64,000 bases of DNA. Source: Sphagnum compactum (Eukaryota; Bryophyta; Sphagnopsida; Sphagnales). How positions within the stretch are numbered: position 1 is the stretch's first letter; each line of letters starts with the position of its first letter. The notes under the pieces were generated by a model. That model worked only from the letters and a program-made list of their open reading frames with translations, searched no databases and was not told the DNA's origin. The stretch is taken from contig OZ234501.1 in NCBI GenBank assembly GCA_965153455.1, positions 5,084,001-5,148,000 on the forward strand. Reading direction: 5' to 3'. This document shows, piece by piece, positions 34,001 through 45,619 of this stretch. A program made the position numbers and the translations under genes.

Positions 34001-34848
34001 CTAGGAACAGCAAGGCTGCAGGGACTAAGAGGAGCATCAGGAACCATCTGTGGCTAACTTGTCTGTGAAGCAGCAGCATCCGTTTCACCATTCTATCTGC
34101 ACAAAGAATTCATTAATAAGAACAACACACCACTCAGATAAAGAACTCTATGTTGAACTAAAAGAGTTACAGGAGGAGTTGGTGTTCTCCATGTGTACAT
34201 TCACTTCACATTCTTCCCATTCTTATCTCCAAAACAAAAGCTTCACTCTTTTTGAGTTGGTGGCAGCAGATTTCAGGTGGAAACAATGAGAGACCAAACT
34301 TATGGACCATTGTGATCATGAGCTGTTTTCCTTTGTGGGTATATTATACCATTTGAAGTGAAATTCGGCTCTTGGCCTCCTGGACCGGCTTTCAGCCTCT
34401 CCACAACTTTCACTGGGAATGGACTCCGGCTTACTAGTGGCATTGGCAGTTTCCTTGATGAAAGAAGAGAGCCATGCTTGTTGTTGGGTCTTGATGGAAC
34501 TATCCTGAAGAATTTATTTTCCGTTTCTGGAGTGGAAGACATCATTCGAGGATTAAGGCCATGGATCCATGTCAACAATGCTTGATCTCTGGCGGTCGCT
34601 ATGATGACTGAATGTGGTCCAAAGTGCCTGTTTTGGATAGCGAAGAATTGCGGTTTGTAGTAAGCAGGAGCAGCAGCAACGCTCTCAAGTCCACCAGTGG
34701 CTAAGATACTGAGCAAGAGGAGAATCATTGTCAGAATGTGGCCAGTAATACCAGCCATAGCAGCAGGACCTGTCACTCTTGTCCAGACCCCAGTGCTTGT
34801 CGTGTTGATGAGATGAGGCCTCTTCCTCTTCTTCAAACTGACTTCCAC
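31028..34848 (-). CDS. Receptor-like protein kinase, At1g80640/At5g11020-like, ten exons
   Basis: Inferred exons: 34,848-34,350; 34,096-33,914; 33,223-32,982; 32,891-32,759; 32,541-32,480; 32,241-32,145; 32,011-31,913; 31,744-31,626; 31,444-31,355; 31,231-31,028. The total is 1,728 nt, an exact multiple of three (575 aa), and every junction keeps phase with GT-AG borders. The N-terminus has a signal-peptide-like stretch ([17 protein letters not shown]) and a ~130-residue outer region with no motif I know. A membrane helix ([19 protein letters not shown]) precedes a kinase domain. That domain shows GKGSFSHVY, the VK lysine (FAAVKRLE), HRDFKASN (an RD-type catalytic loop), DFGLA and [10 protein letters not shown]. 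The end, [20 protein letters not shown] then [18 protein letters not shown], is diagnostic of this family. It probably phosphorylates Ser/Thr targets at the plasma membrane; the ligand is unknown. The second possible start is Met31 (34,758), directly before the signal peptide. The exon 1 donor (GTATAA, 34,349) is the least certain junction. Confidence 0.85.
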
Positions 34849-36500
34849 ACTACGAAAACAAACACAAACGGATTTCTCCTCAATTTATGTTCCTCTCTAG
34901 AATACTGCTGCCTCACGTTGTTAATCTTTCTCCAGGCTCTCTCACAACCTTGCTTTTGCAAACTTGGAAAAAGCAGATCCTAATGCTGGAACCAATCTAG
35001 CAATGCACGAAGGTGTCAAAGCTCTGGTCTATTATTCACTAGGAATGCAAAACCAGAATGATGATCTTACATTTTCTCATCAAACGTTGTAAACATATAA
35101 CATCATACGAAGTCTAGCTGCTGCTGTGTTTTGCGTATTCCTCGTTCCACATTGATATGTATATAATATCATATTTCTTGCCCGCAATTCTCTCGGCAGG
35201 CAGATAACATTGTGCAGGGACGGAATGGAAAATTATGTACAGATGGATGATAGGAATAAAAGAAAGACTGGGTTCACTTACATGTATGGTCCAGTTCTAC
35301 AGTTTCTAAAGTTTTCTGAAGGCTTCTTGTAGTCTTAGCCTCGTCCGGCCCCGTTATGCTGGTACTGGCAAGGTTTCTGAATGATGTCGTCATGGACGGT
35401 CTCATATTCCTGCTTTGCTTCTGCAACCCCCCGTGGTTCGGTCTCCATAAAACCAGATTTAATGCAGAAAACAGACGTTGAACTGCCCATTCTTACAACC
35501 ATTCTCCTTATAACAACGATGATAAAAAACACACAAGACAAGAGAGATTCTGAACAAGTTACACACAAGAAAGAAACAGAAAGGTCTAGAAGATAAAACG
35601 CAAGCTGAATGCACGGACTTCTTTGTCGCGATTGTTAGACACCAGAGGAAATCGACAAAGAGTTACACGAACAAGAAATCATAAAACACTAAAGAAACCT
35701 TTGCTGGCCTATATACAATCCAGGAATTGCAGTAACGCTTTCGCGCGCAACGTTCGCTTCCGTCTACTTAACTACGCTCACGCAAACAAACAAACAAACA
35801 AACAAACACAGAGCCTCATCCGGAGCCTGTAAAACCAGAAAAGCGGAAGACAGACGTCGAACTGCTCATTACAACTATTCTCCTTAGAACAACGTTGAGC
35901 AAACACACATAAAGAGCGCGAGAGCTTCTGTATTCTTCAAGAGAAAGTTCTAGAATCAAAACACAAGCTGAATCCATGCAGACTCCTCGCAATTGTTAGA
36001 CACCAAAGCAAATCGGCAAAGAACATGAACAAGATTTCAACAAAAGCTTTTTACGCTCGGAGAGGAAAAAAGATCATATATAACACGAAAGAAACCTTTT
36101 GCAGCCTGGTTTACATACGATCCTCCAGGAAGGAAGGTTGAATTGCAGTAGAAAACTGTAGCACGCGCGCAACGGCCGCTTCCGTGTCTACACTAGAGCC
36201 ACATCAATCCGGAGCAAGTGTCGCCGCACACACGAAGAGGAAGACGAAGATGCGGAAGAAGAAGAAGAAGAAGAAGAAGAAAGCTTCAAACAAATAACGA
36301 GTTCTTGCATGAGGAAAAAGACAAACAGGAAAGCAAAAGCAGCACTTGCTCACTCATTATTACCATCCAACAACGACGACGAAGACGAAGGAGACGACGA
36401 CGACAACAACAAAACCAAGAACAACAACAACAAAAAAAAAAGCTTGAATTCTCACACAAAACAAAACAACAAACAAACAAACAAACAAAGTTGTACTCAT
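34849..36500. promoter_or_regulatory. Upstream region of the receptor-kinase gene, with a ~390-bp duplication
   Basis: The 5' side of the minus-strand kinase gene; its 5' UTR should lie here. Two diverged copies of a ~390-bp block (about 35,430-35,820 and 35,820-36,210) share 'taaaaccaga', 'cagacgt-gaactgc-catt', 'attctccttaNaacaacg', 'gattgttagacacca' and 'cgcgcgcaacg--cgcttccgt'. There are an (AAAC)n tract (35,779-35,803) and a (GAA)n tract (36,256-36,280). Higher GC than the flanks. No TATA box could be assigned with confidence. Confidence 0.6.
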
Positions 36501-39500
36501 GAATATCTATACCTAATATTATCTATAAAATATTATTATCTAGATCTATAAATTTATGTTTTTTCAAAAGAGATTTTTTTTTTTTTCCCTCTGGCAGCTC
36601 GCTTTGAGTTTTAGTAATTTATGAAACACCAGACATAAATAAAAGAATGTTTTTTCTAACATAATAAAAGGGTTGGTGGTTTTTTAAAAATGTTTTTGTG
36701 AACCAATATAATATTTTATTGAAGTTGACATTTAAAAAAATATTTAATAAATTTTATTTTCATAATTTTCAATTTTAAACAACTTATGAACATTTTTTTT
36801 ATTTTTCTTAATAAGTTGCAACCTATATTTTTTTCATGTCACTTGAAACAAAATGAAACAAGTAATCCACTAAAACCCTATTTGTACGTAACTAATTACA
36901 CATTGAACTTTTAATCAAATACAACTCTCGCACTTTAAGTGTTGGACTGGGTTCGACTCTTGATTTGATAACATTTATGAATTGTATAAGTGTTAACAAG
37001 TGAAGATTTGAGGATGGGGCTCGTTAAGATGTCCTCGACGACGCATTAAGTTCTTTAACTAGACACAAGTCTGTTAGTAGGCCAAGAAATGGAAAACAAT
37101 AACTCGAACGATAAGGCCTTGTACCATTTGAGAAGCTTGCAACAAGTTAAGTCTCACCCATTTATAGGTCGAGGTTAACCTTAAGTTGTCAAACGAATTT
37201 GAATGCTGAGGTTCCCTAATGTGTGGTTTGCCATATGTAGGTAATTTAAATGTTTAGTGAGAAATGAGAACAGAAGCAAAGATGTGAGGGCACCAAAATG
37301 AATCCAGGTGCGAAAGTGATAATTAAAAAATCAAATTCAAATCACCAAATTCAAGAATCCCATTAGTCGTAACATATTTTTTCTACACACCTACCTACAC
37401 ACATAGACTATTCAATACTTTTCATATATATATCAATGCACTAATGGTATTTTCCCACCTGTTGTTAGATTATTTTTAGGGTTTTAAAACATGTATTAAC
37501 CATTATGACAAATTGTGTGTTGTGGAAACATGTAATAGATGATATGTGGACATTGTGCCTACATTGTTCTGGGTAGATGTTGTTTGTCATTTCATAATCG
37601 TTCGTCACACATCGTTGAACAAGTTGATATCAATTGTTGTTCCAAGATTGCTCCCTTGTGAAGATCATCTTCAAACTTTTGCATTCCATTGTGATTACTT
37701 TCAAACTTATTATGTGAACTCATGAAGTTTTTTCATTTACTCATCTTCAATTTTTGTGTGCTCATGATTTTTTGAAATCAAGATGCATTCATGTGTAATT
37801 ATCTTTATTGTTCCTTTATGATCATTTTTGGAGTTTTACTTTGCACATTCATGTGAGTTCATTGAAATTAATTGATTATGATGAAGAGCACAAACTTGGG
37901 GTTCCTATCATCATCAACCTTGGGCAACGAAGGCATGTGGGTCTTGGTTTTCTATTAAAATTACAATTGGGCACTACCCTTGGCCTGCATGTTGAATGCT
38001 CCTTATGTTTTCCTTTTGTGTTCTTTTCCTCTTATTCACTCAAGTTGTTACGAAATGCCAGGCTTCATCTTATGAAAGAGCTTGCACTAGAATCACAAGA
38101 TGAGCACCTCTAGAATTATGCCCACATATTGAAAATGCACAAAAGGGATGTGCCATCACAATCACCTTTGGTTTGCATTCAATTCCTTTGCATTCACATA
38201 AATTTTTATGCATGTCAATTGTAACATGTCAAGATTCATCATAACAACTATGGCTTTCAACTATTTCTTGCAACCTTGCATTGTTTGAGGTTCATTGTTA
38301 TTTAGTGAACATGTCTATTGATGTTTCAACCTCTTGCATTATTTGAAAATCACTATTATCGCGTGAACCTACTTGTTGCCACAACGTACACAAATGCAAG
38401 ATGGTGATGAACACAACTTGACAAACTTCAATGAGTGTGACAATGCACATTGAAAAGTGTGAACTTAACATCAATTTATTTGCTCAAATTTGGGTGGGCA
38501 ACTTAACAACAAATTTGTGTGATCTTTCAATGATGAAATATGATTTCTTAACATTTGATTTGTTTTAAATATTGTACTTAACATTCATGTGACATATTAG
38601 ACTTCATGTACGAGATTATGTGTTACATTTAACACCAAATGCAGATGCGTTTAAGTTATCATTAAGTGTGGACAAACCATAACATAATAACCCTTGTTTG
38701 TTAATACAATAATATTATAATCCTTGAGTGTATTCACATAAAGTTTTTAAAATGAAAATAAGTTTCGTAAGGATTAGTTCCTATTTGGGCATGTAAAAAT
38801 GTTATTGCATCCCTTAATATTTTTGCATCTTCAAAATTATTTATGTTTTAAAGAAAATATTGATTAAAAATAATAACTCAAAGGAAAAAATTATTTTAAA
38901 AAAAATGGAATCTTCAAAAATGTTTCATTTGTTGAAATGAAAATTTCAAAATTAATTAATTATTCAACAAACATGTGTCAAAATTACCAAGGTATTACAT
39001 TAATTATTTCCCAATCCTCACCAGTACATAAATATGAAAACTATAACAATATAAGGTGGGTAATTATTTAACCTCACAACCCTTTTTTTTTTAAAAAAAA
39101 TTCAAAATCAATTCTAGATGGCAAAAATTTAATTTAATTTCATATTTTTTGATCGGGTGCACATTAAATTTTAATCTTTTAAAACTCAAATCTCACACAC
39201 TAAATAGATGATTAGTGAACATTCCTCAAAATGTGGGACCAAATGAAAGACTATTATTTTCAAAATCTTTCCCTTACATGATTATAAACAAAACCAACAA
39301 ACAATAATAAATTTAGTAACAATTTAACAACACACTAAACCACCAAATGAAAACAAGTATACAAAAGGAATAAACAATGCCAACAAAAATAATATTTTTT
39401 CATAATATGTAATTCATAGTCTACAAAAACCTTACATAATTAAAATATTAAACAATTATAACATATTCTATTAAGTTTTCCAACATGTCATTCATTTATT

Positions 39501-42500
39501 TGGTCTAAGTAGGGTAGTAATTGCATGACCCATAGTCTACTATTTGTATTGACCTCTTAATATAAGCAATTGAGTAACAAAATTTTGTTACAAAGATAAT
39601 TAGCAACCTCAACCATGTATGATGTTTGATGACTTTTGCAAGCTTTAGCAAGTCATCAACCTAGTGATCTTGATGCTCCCAAGTTTTGATTAAATTCATC
39701 ACCTACGTAGCCTAGTTCAAGGTTACAAACACCTTGTGTGTTTATATGGGATTATGGTGATGGGTTTAAGTGATCTGGGAAGTTGGGAATTAGTTCATGA
39801 CACCATTAGATTTTGAACTAAATGTTACATATCCCAAACATATGGTGATATGTTTTAGTCATAAATTTATCATGGTTATTCATCTTCTTGTTGGGCTATT
39901 CTTTTCACGCTCAAAGAACATCCAAAAAGGTTGTCATTAGCAACACCTTAATTCATATTTTCATTTGTTGTTCCTCATATTGGTTAACATGATAGTTTTA
40001 TCTATGGTTCTTTTCAACCCTATGTTTAGTGTGGAGTAAGGAGAGGGGTTTTACCTAGTTCCTGAAAAGCGAACCACTCCTACACTCCCCTATCAACTAG
40101 GCAAAACCCCTCCCCTTACTCCACACTAACATGAAATAAGCCCAAGAATGGGTGGGATGAATTTGGTGAAAGGTTACATCGTTGCAACCATGGTTATTCT
40201 CTCCACATCTCTTGTTTCACTTCTTGTTTTCACTTCAAATATTTGTCCTTTGATTAATGTCTTACATCTATGCCAACTTCACTACTTACACCCCATTCGA
40301 GCTAAATATTTTAAGCAAAGGTTGACTTACACCTTCCTTCTAAGCTCTCACATTTTATTTTTTATTCCTGTTTTCCTTTCTTCATTTTGCATAACACCTT
40401 TGTTAATTTCCTTCACCCCTCCCTTTATTATGGTTATTGGACATCCAATGAAAAAGAATAAGTCGAACCATGTACACACACACAATAACAACCCTATTAA
40501 CAAAGAATAATCCTTTTGGGTATAGTCACAATCAAACAAGCCAAAAAGCATGTCGAGCGACCACCAAAACTCTATAAAAATTATAATTTTGTTAGATATA
40601 TTTTTGTGGTGCCACTTCAATGCCTGTTAATCATGGAATGTAATGCTAAATGATTAATATGAATGTTGAAGAATTCAAAAAATATTCAAAAAAAAATATT
40701 TTGGGTTTTGATTTTAATAAAAAGACCTTTGAATTTGAATAACAATTGCATAAAAAACAATCAATTTTGTAAATTACTAAGCTAAAGATTCCCTTTATAA
40801 TTGAATTTTGAGGAGAAAAAAATTGAGATGATGTAATTGATTATCCACACTCAAAAAATGTTCACAATTTGAAAGTTGTGAAATTTGAAATTTTAAAAAA
40901 TTAAAAATCTATTGAATAAAATTTTAAAATTTCAAATGTTTTTTATCACATGTAAATGCGGTGTAATGTACATGACATCTCAAAAAAAATTGTAGTTTAT
41001 GAAACAATAGAATAAAACATTAAATAATTAAAATATTTTCATACAAAATTAAAATAATTTTTCAAAACAAAACACAAAATTTTGTAGAACCTATACACTT
41101 TTTTAAAATTCTTAGTTATTCATGAAAAAGTAATACAAAAAATGTGATGTATTGAAAAAATATACGTATTTTTAATAACATATTGCAAAAGATTTCATCC
41201 CAAAAGTCCTTTTTATGAGAAACTGAAAATATTATCACAAAAAAAACTACAATCCTTGAGTCCTTCAGCATCATTGGCTCATTTGATTGTGATTGCACCC
41301 CTTTCACCCTTCCACCTATGATGGTTATTGGACAATTTACACCCACATCAACAAGCATACTACTAAACACAATTTTAATACATAATTCCAAAGCATGACA
41401 AGAGAGTTACAAGTTTGTTCACTTTCAATTGTTTTTAAAAAACCCATTTCATCAAGAAGAGTTCATTCAAGTTTTTAAACAATTCATTTCATATTTCCCT
41501 CCTTTAAATACTAAGTCAAGTCCAAGTTCATTTTACCTCCTCAAATGTTTTGCCCTAGGTCTCTAGTATTTCTATGTCATCTTCTTCAACGAAAGTAAGT
41601 TAATCATGGACCAAAAGCAAGATAAATTAAAATGAAGTACAAGGAGAAAAACAACACATTGACTATCATTATCCCTCTTATAACTCCTATACCTCCTTCC
41701 TTCACTAACTAACTCCTACTCCCCAAAAAATAGCCACCACACCTCTCCTTTCCACTTCAACCTTGTGTTCAATTCACTTCATCATGTTGAGCACCCATTT
41801 GAACTACAACAATTCCTTTTGAGCTTGAGGAGATTACTTTTTGTATTTGTTGGAAATCATATGCATTCAAAATGCATTATTTTATTACCTATTTATAAAG
41901 GAAATGAAAGTTTATATACCCTTTATTTATCAATAAATGTGGTAAATTTTGGTAATTGAAAAATAGATAGGTTCATTTACAAATGTAGGATCTTTAATTT
42001 AACCTTTTTCATGTATTTTCACAAATATATATATATACATATACACCAAAAAAAAATCAGACTTTCCTCTAAGCCAACCTTTTTCCAATTATGCATGAAC
42101 TCAAATTTAAATTTTAAAAAACTCAAAAATCATCCTTTATGTTCTAAAGGCCAATTAAAAAAACATCCTACTACCCCTAAATATAACAATATCATTTGAT
42201 TCATACCATGAACTCTTTTTCAAATTCTAGCATGAAAATTGAATGCTAAGTCTTGATGTCCACCTTTCATGATAATTCTTGGTTGGAACTACACAAATTG
42301 AAAGATGAAATTTGGAATGAAAGAAAAGGTGAGGCTTCATGCAAAAATAGGATGGATTAAGAAGAACAGTTATGTGTATTGCAAGCATAAGAATTTTGAT
42401 CACACATCCATGGGTCACATACTCCTACATGTTGTAATATCCAATGTATTTTTTATTATTAATTATGAGTGCACTACATTCTTTTTAAAAATTTCTTTAG

Positions 42501-44010
42501 ATTTATTGTATTTTTGATTGCAAAGGTATTTGAAAGCAAAAATAAAAAACATTCTTAAAAAAACGAAAAGTAAAATTGCAAGAATGGGTGCAAACAAAAT
42601 ATAATGAGCCAACAACATTACTTTAGACAAGGACTTCATATCCTTTTGCCCAAAAGTAACTTTTTCATATGAATGAATTTTTGATTGAAATCTTTTGCAA
42701 ATTGTTATAGTTGTCCCAATACATGACATGGTTTTTAATTTATCATTTTTTAATAAATATGAATTTTTGATAGTATACAAAGTCCTTGTAAATTTTGTGT
42801 TGTGTCTTAAAAATGAAAAAAAATTCAAATCATAACCAAATATTCATTTTTCACATTTAAAAAAAAAAAAACTACAACTTTTTTTTAACACATTATGTAC
42901 ATTATACCTCAATTATCTATGGTTTGCCTTACATGTTAAATGCCACTACCTTCCACTTTACTCCATTAACATGTATCATGAAACACAACCCCTTAGAGCT
43001 TATTCATGAGTAGTAGCATCCAAAAACACATTGAGATCTTTCCACAAAAACCTTGCTTGTTGATGAAAAATCCACCCTCCAACCTAGCTCCTCACTAGTA
43101 TGTATTGTGAACTTCAACTCCTTATGACTCCCATAGATATTGGCCTCTTATGAACAATAGTCTTGAAGAGCGACCTCCAAGTCACCTCATGATGCCATTG
43201 CATTCTTGTTGTCCCTTATGCAAAAGTTGTCTAGTCCAAAAGCACAAATAAAAATAACCTTTACCTTCAATTTGAAACAATGCCTAACCATGTCCCAAGC
43301 CTTACCCAAAACTAACCCCACCCTATCTAAAACAAGCTAAGGTGTATCAAAAAAAAACTCAACCTAATTGCTATGCTCTCAATGTAGGCTTACCCAAAAC
43401 CTCATTCTTCCACTCCTCTTATGATGGTTCCATTATCCAATGGGGCTTATCCCTCCTCTTTTCGAGGAAGGATATTCAAGAATAAATAAAGTGCCCTCCA
43501 AATACACTTAGGAAATTTCTCCAATTGGTTTTTGTGAACTATGGGACACACCCTTATTTATCATCCTAAACTCTATAGTGACTAGTGTAGCCTATGTCAT
43601 TGACCCAAGTGTGAATTGGTTACTCAACCATCATTTCCTGCCAAAACCATTTTTTAGCTATTCAATTGAATTTCCAATGACAAAAAACTAATTCAAAATT
43701 CAAAATTTCACACACCGTAGATCTAAAAGTTTCCAAATCACCTTCATTAAATCTTACTCACTAAGGGCTTTTCAACAATACATACAAGAGCCTGCCCAAA
43801 TTCCCCTATAATTTCTCGGTTTGGATTTTAAATAAATTTTCAATAAAAAAAAACATTGTTCAATATTCAAGAGGTCCTCCATTGTAACTGAAAACATTAT
43901 GAAACCAATTCAATGCACCCATACTAATTGAGAGCTTCCTCCCAAGAGTAACAAGAGCACGGCAAGAGGCACACTACAATTTGGAGGAGTCTCAAGGTGC
44001 AAAACAAACA
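36500..44010. other. Long gene-free AT-rich region
   Basis: About 7.5 kb of AT-rich sequence. I recognise no protein family in any frame; open frames at 37,808-38,113, 40,148-40,510 and 42,463-42,828 are hydrophobic or low complexity and unsupported. It holds the hairpin at 40,026-40,129 and a fragment shared with 26.3-26.6 kb at 43.2-43.6 kb. Decayed transposon DNA is the likeliest content. Confidence 0.5.
40026..40129. mobile_element. Near-perfect 35-bp inverted repeat hairpin (MITE or small-RNA precursor candidate)
   Basis: The left arm TTAGTGTGGAGTAAGGAGAG continuing to GTTTTACCTAGTT (40,026-40,060) pairs with the right arm at 40,095-40,129 with two mismatches around a 34-nt loop. The pairing extends a few bases further (atgt/acat) with one bulge. 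The high identity in otherwise old DNA suggests a young element or conserved pairing. A MITE is most likely; a hairpin RNA precursor is possible. Confidence 0.7.
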
Positions 44011-44012
44011 AG

Positions 44013-44345
44013 GGGTGTGTCACACTATGGCCTTGCTATTACATTAAAAAGTATCTTAAGGCAAAAGAAGAATTATGGAAACTCCAATATTTCACCACGC
44101 AAAAAATATAATCTTCAAAAAATCCTCTAAAAGAAACCAAAATCCTTCAAGATATTATAACTCTATAATAACTAATCTCAAGTTTCAAACACAAGCCAAA
44201 ATATCATCTTTCAAAAATCCTCATATAAAAATAAATAGACCTATTATTATTACCTAGTAGGGGCCAAAATCCCTTAAGCTACTATAATCTATAATGAATC
44301 TAAACACAATATCCTTGCCTACCAAGGCAACGCCAACAACAAATG
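44013..44345 (-). repeat. Dispersed ~330-bp repeat, copy D
   Basis: The fullest undisturbed copy, from 'ggggtgtgtcacactatggc' through 'ttgctattacattaaaaag', 'cctagtaggggccaaaatcc' and 'aatatccttgcctaccaagg' to 'caacgccaacaac'. Similarity to copy A extends a little outward ('aaaacaaa(cac)aacaaggggtgtgt'). It supplies the best estimate of the family's ends, which include ggccttgc near one end and gcaaggc/gcaacgcc near the other. Confidence 0.85.
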
Positions 44346-44542
44346 ATGTATTCCCAAATATTAGATCAGACTCTTTAATTTTCCTTCTGAAAAAAAGTAT
44401 TTCTGAAAAATAATTAAATAACTTTTTTGAATTTTTTTAAAAACATTTCTGAAAAAAATTGTTTACCACATTCAACATAAAATTTTAACATTAATTTGTT
44501 ATAGGCATTTAGTCATTGTTGGAACCCAATTTAGTGTGAAAT

Positions 44543-45041
44543 TGGGTTTAGGGTTTAGGGGGTTTAGGGTTTAGGGGTTTAGGGTTTACTTTTTTTATTA
44601 AATCCAAAAACACAGCTTCAACTTGAGTTCAGTTTTGAATCATTTTTGTCTTTAAGGAAAGAAGAGTGTAAGAGAAAACTAAAGTGGCCATTACTTGCTA
44701 TGCTTTTTTGGACAATTTAAGGTGCTTTTCTACCTTAAATGGAATGTCAATGCCTTTTGTAAAAGGTGCTCATTATTTTTGTTTTTAGGCTTAATCTTAT
44801 CTTCAACTTTGCCAAGCTTCATCATTGCAATCTTGTTCTTTGGACAATTCCTAGAAGAGAATTGAGCAAGAGGACAAAGAGCATGTTGATGTGATAATAT
44901 ATTGCATTTGGAATGAGAAGCTTTCAAAGGGTAATGGCATAATTTTTGTCACCCACACAAAATAGCAAACCCATCATACTTACTTCATTGAACACTTGGA
45001 ATCCCTAATGAGCATGTCTAGGGTTTAGGGTTTAGGGTTTT
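44543..45041 (+). repeat. Two interstitial TTTAGGG runs
   Basis: TTTAGGG and TTTAGGGG units occupy 44,543-44,587, and three further units occupy 45,018-45,040. The intervening sequence is non-coding. They lie ~0.5-1 kb upstream of the RAB3GAP2-like gene. Origin by break repair or telomere-element capture is possible. Confidence 0.85.
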
Positions 45042-45501
45042 ATTCTATCTTCTCCATCATGCACTTAAAAGAAAAAAATTTGGAGATCTCACCAAATTCT
45101 TGAACTCCCTTCCATGCTTATTATTATACCCATTGAATAAATGCCAGAAATTTAACATTTCACATTCTTAACATCCAAAAAAATAAATTGTCTTTTTTAG
45201 AAAACATTTCTAACTAGAAGAACATACATAATAAAGTTCTTTTATTTGGAGTGAGTGAGGCCTTGCACTAAGTTGCCTTAAATTACACTTAAATAATGGC
45301 AATTTTCAAGCATCCTTATGAAAGAAAAATGCAAAACCCAAGAGAAAGAAACTCAACTTGTGTGTGATCTTAATAAGGTTTGGTGATGCTTTTATTCAGG
45401 GTGATGAAAAAGTTCTACATGTGTATACCCGTCTGATGTCCGGGGGTTATCTTCCCCCTTTTAAAGAACCGTCCCACTCCTACCTTCCAGGGCACAGAGC
45501 C

Positions 45502-45508
45502 TATAAAA
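45502..45508 (+). promoter_or_regulatory. TATA box of the RAB3GAP2-like gene
   Basis: TATAAAA lies 112 bp upstream of the ATG at 45,620. A purine-rich leader (aagaagaaaggaggagg) follows, as in many plant 5' UTRs. Transcription would be expected to begin near 45,530-45,540. Confidence 0.65.
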
Positions 45509-45619
45509 ACACAAGAAGAAAGGAGGAGGAGGAGCCCTAGGGTTTAAGCTTCGTTTGTGTCTCTCTGGACTCTGGACGCACCAGGAGCTCGTTCGAAGAA
45601 GAAGAACGAAGAAAGAACA

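Noticed and set aside
33914-34096. Receptor-kinase exon 2 ending at the GTCTGC or GTACCA sites instead of GTAAGT
   Set aside because: Those donors leave the wrong phase for the kinase exon at 33,223. GTAAGT at 33,913 is both the consensus donor and in phase.
36909-36960. 'gggttcgactc' phrase as a possible tRNA T-arm
   Set aside because: No matching acceptor stem, D-arm or anticodon arm at the right distances could be folded by eye.
40148-40510. 120-codon hydrophobic plus-strand frame as a membrane protein
   Set aside because: It follows directly on the hairpin element, has no homology I recognise, overlaps a minus-strand frame of similar length and lies in AT-rich DNA where such frames arise by chance.
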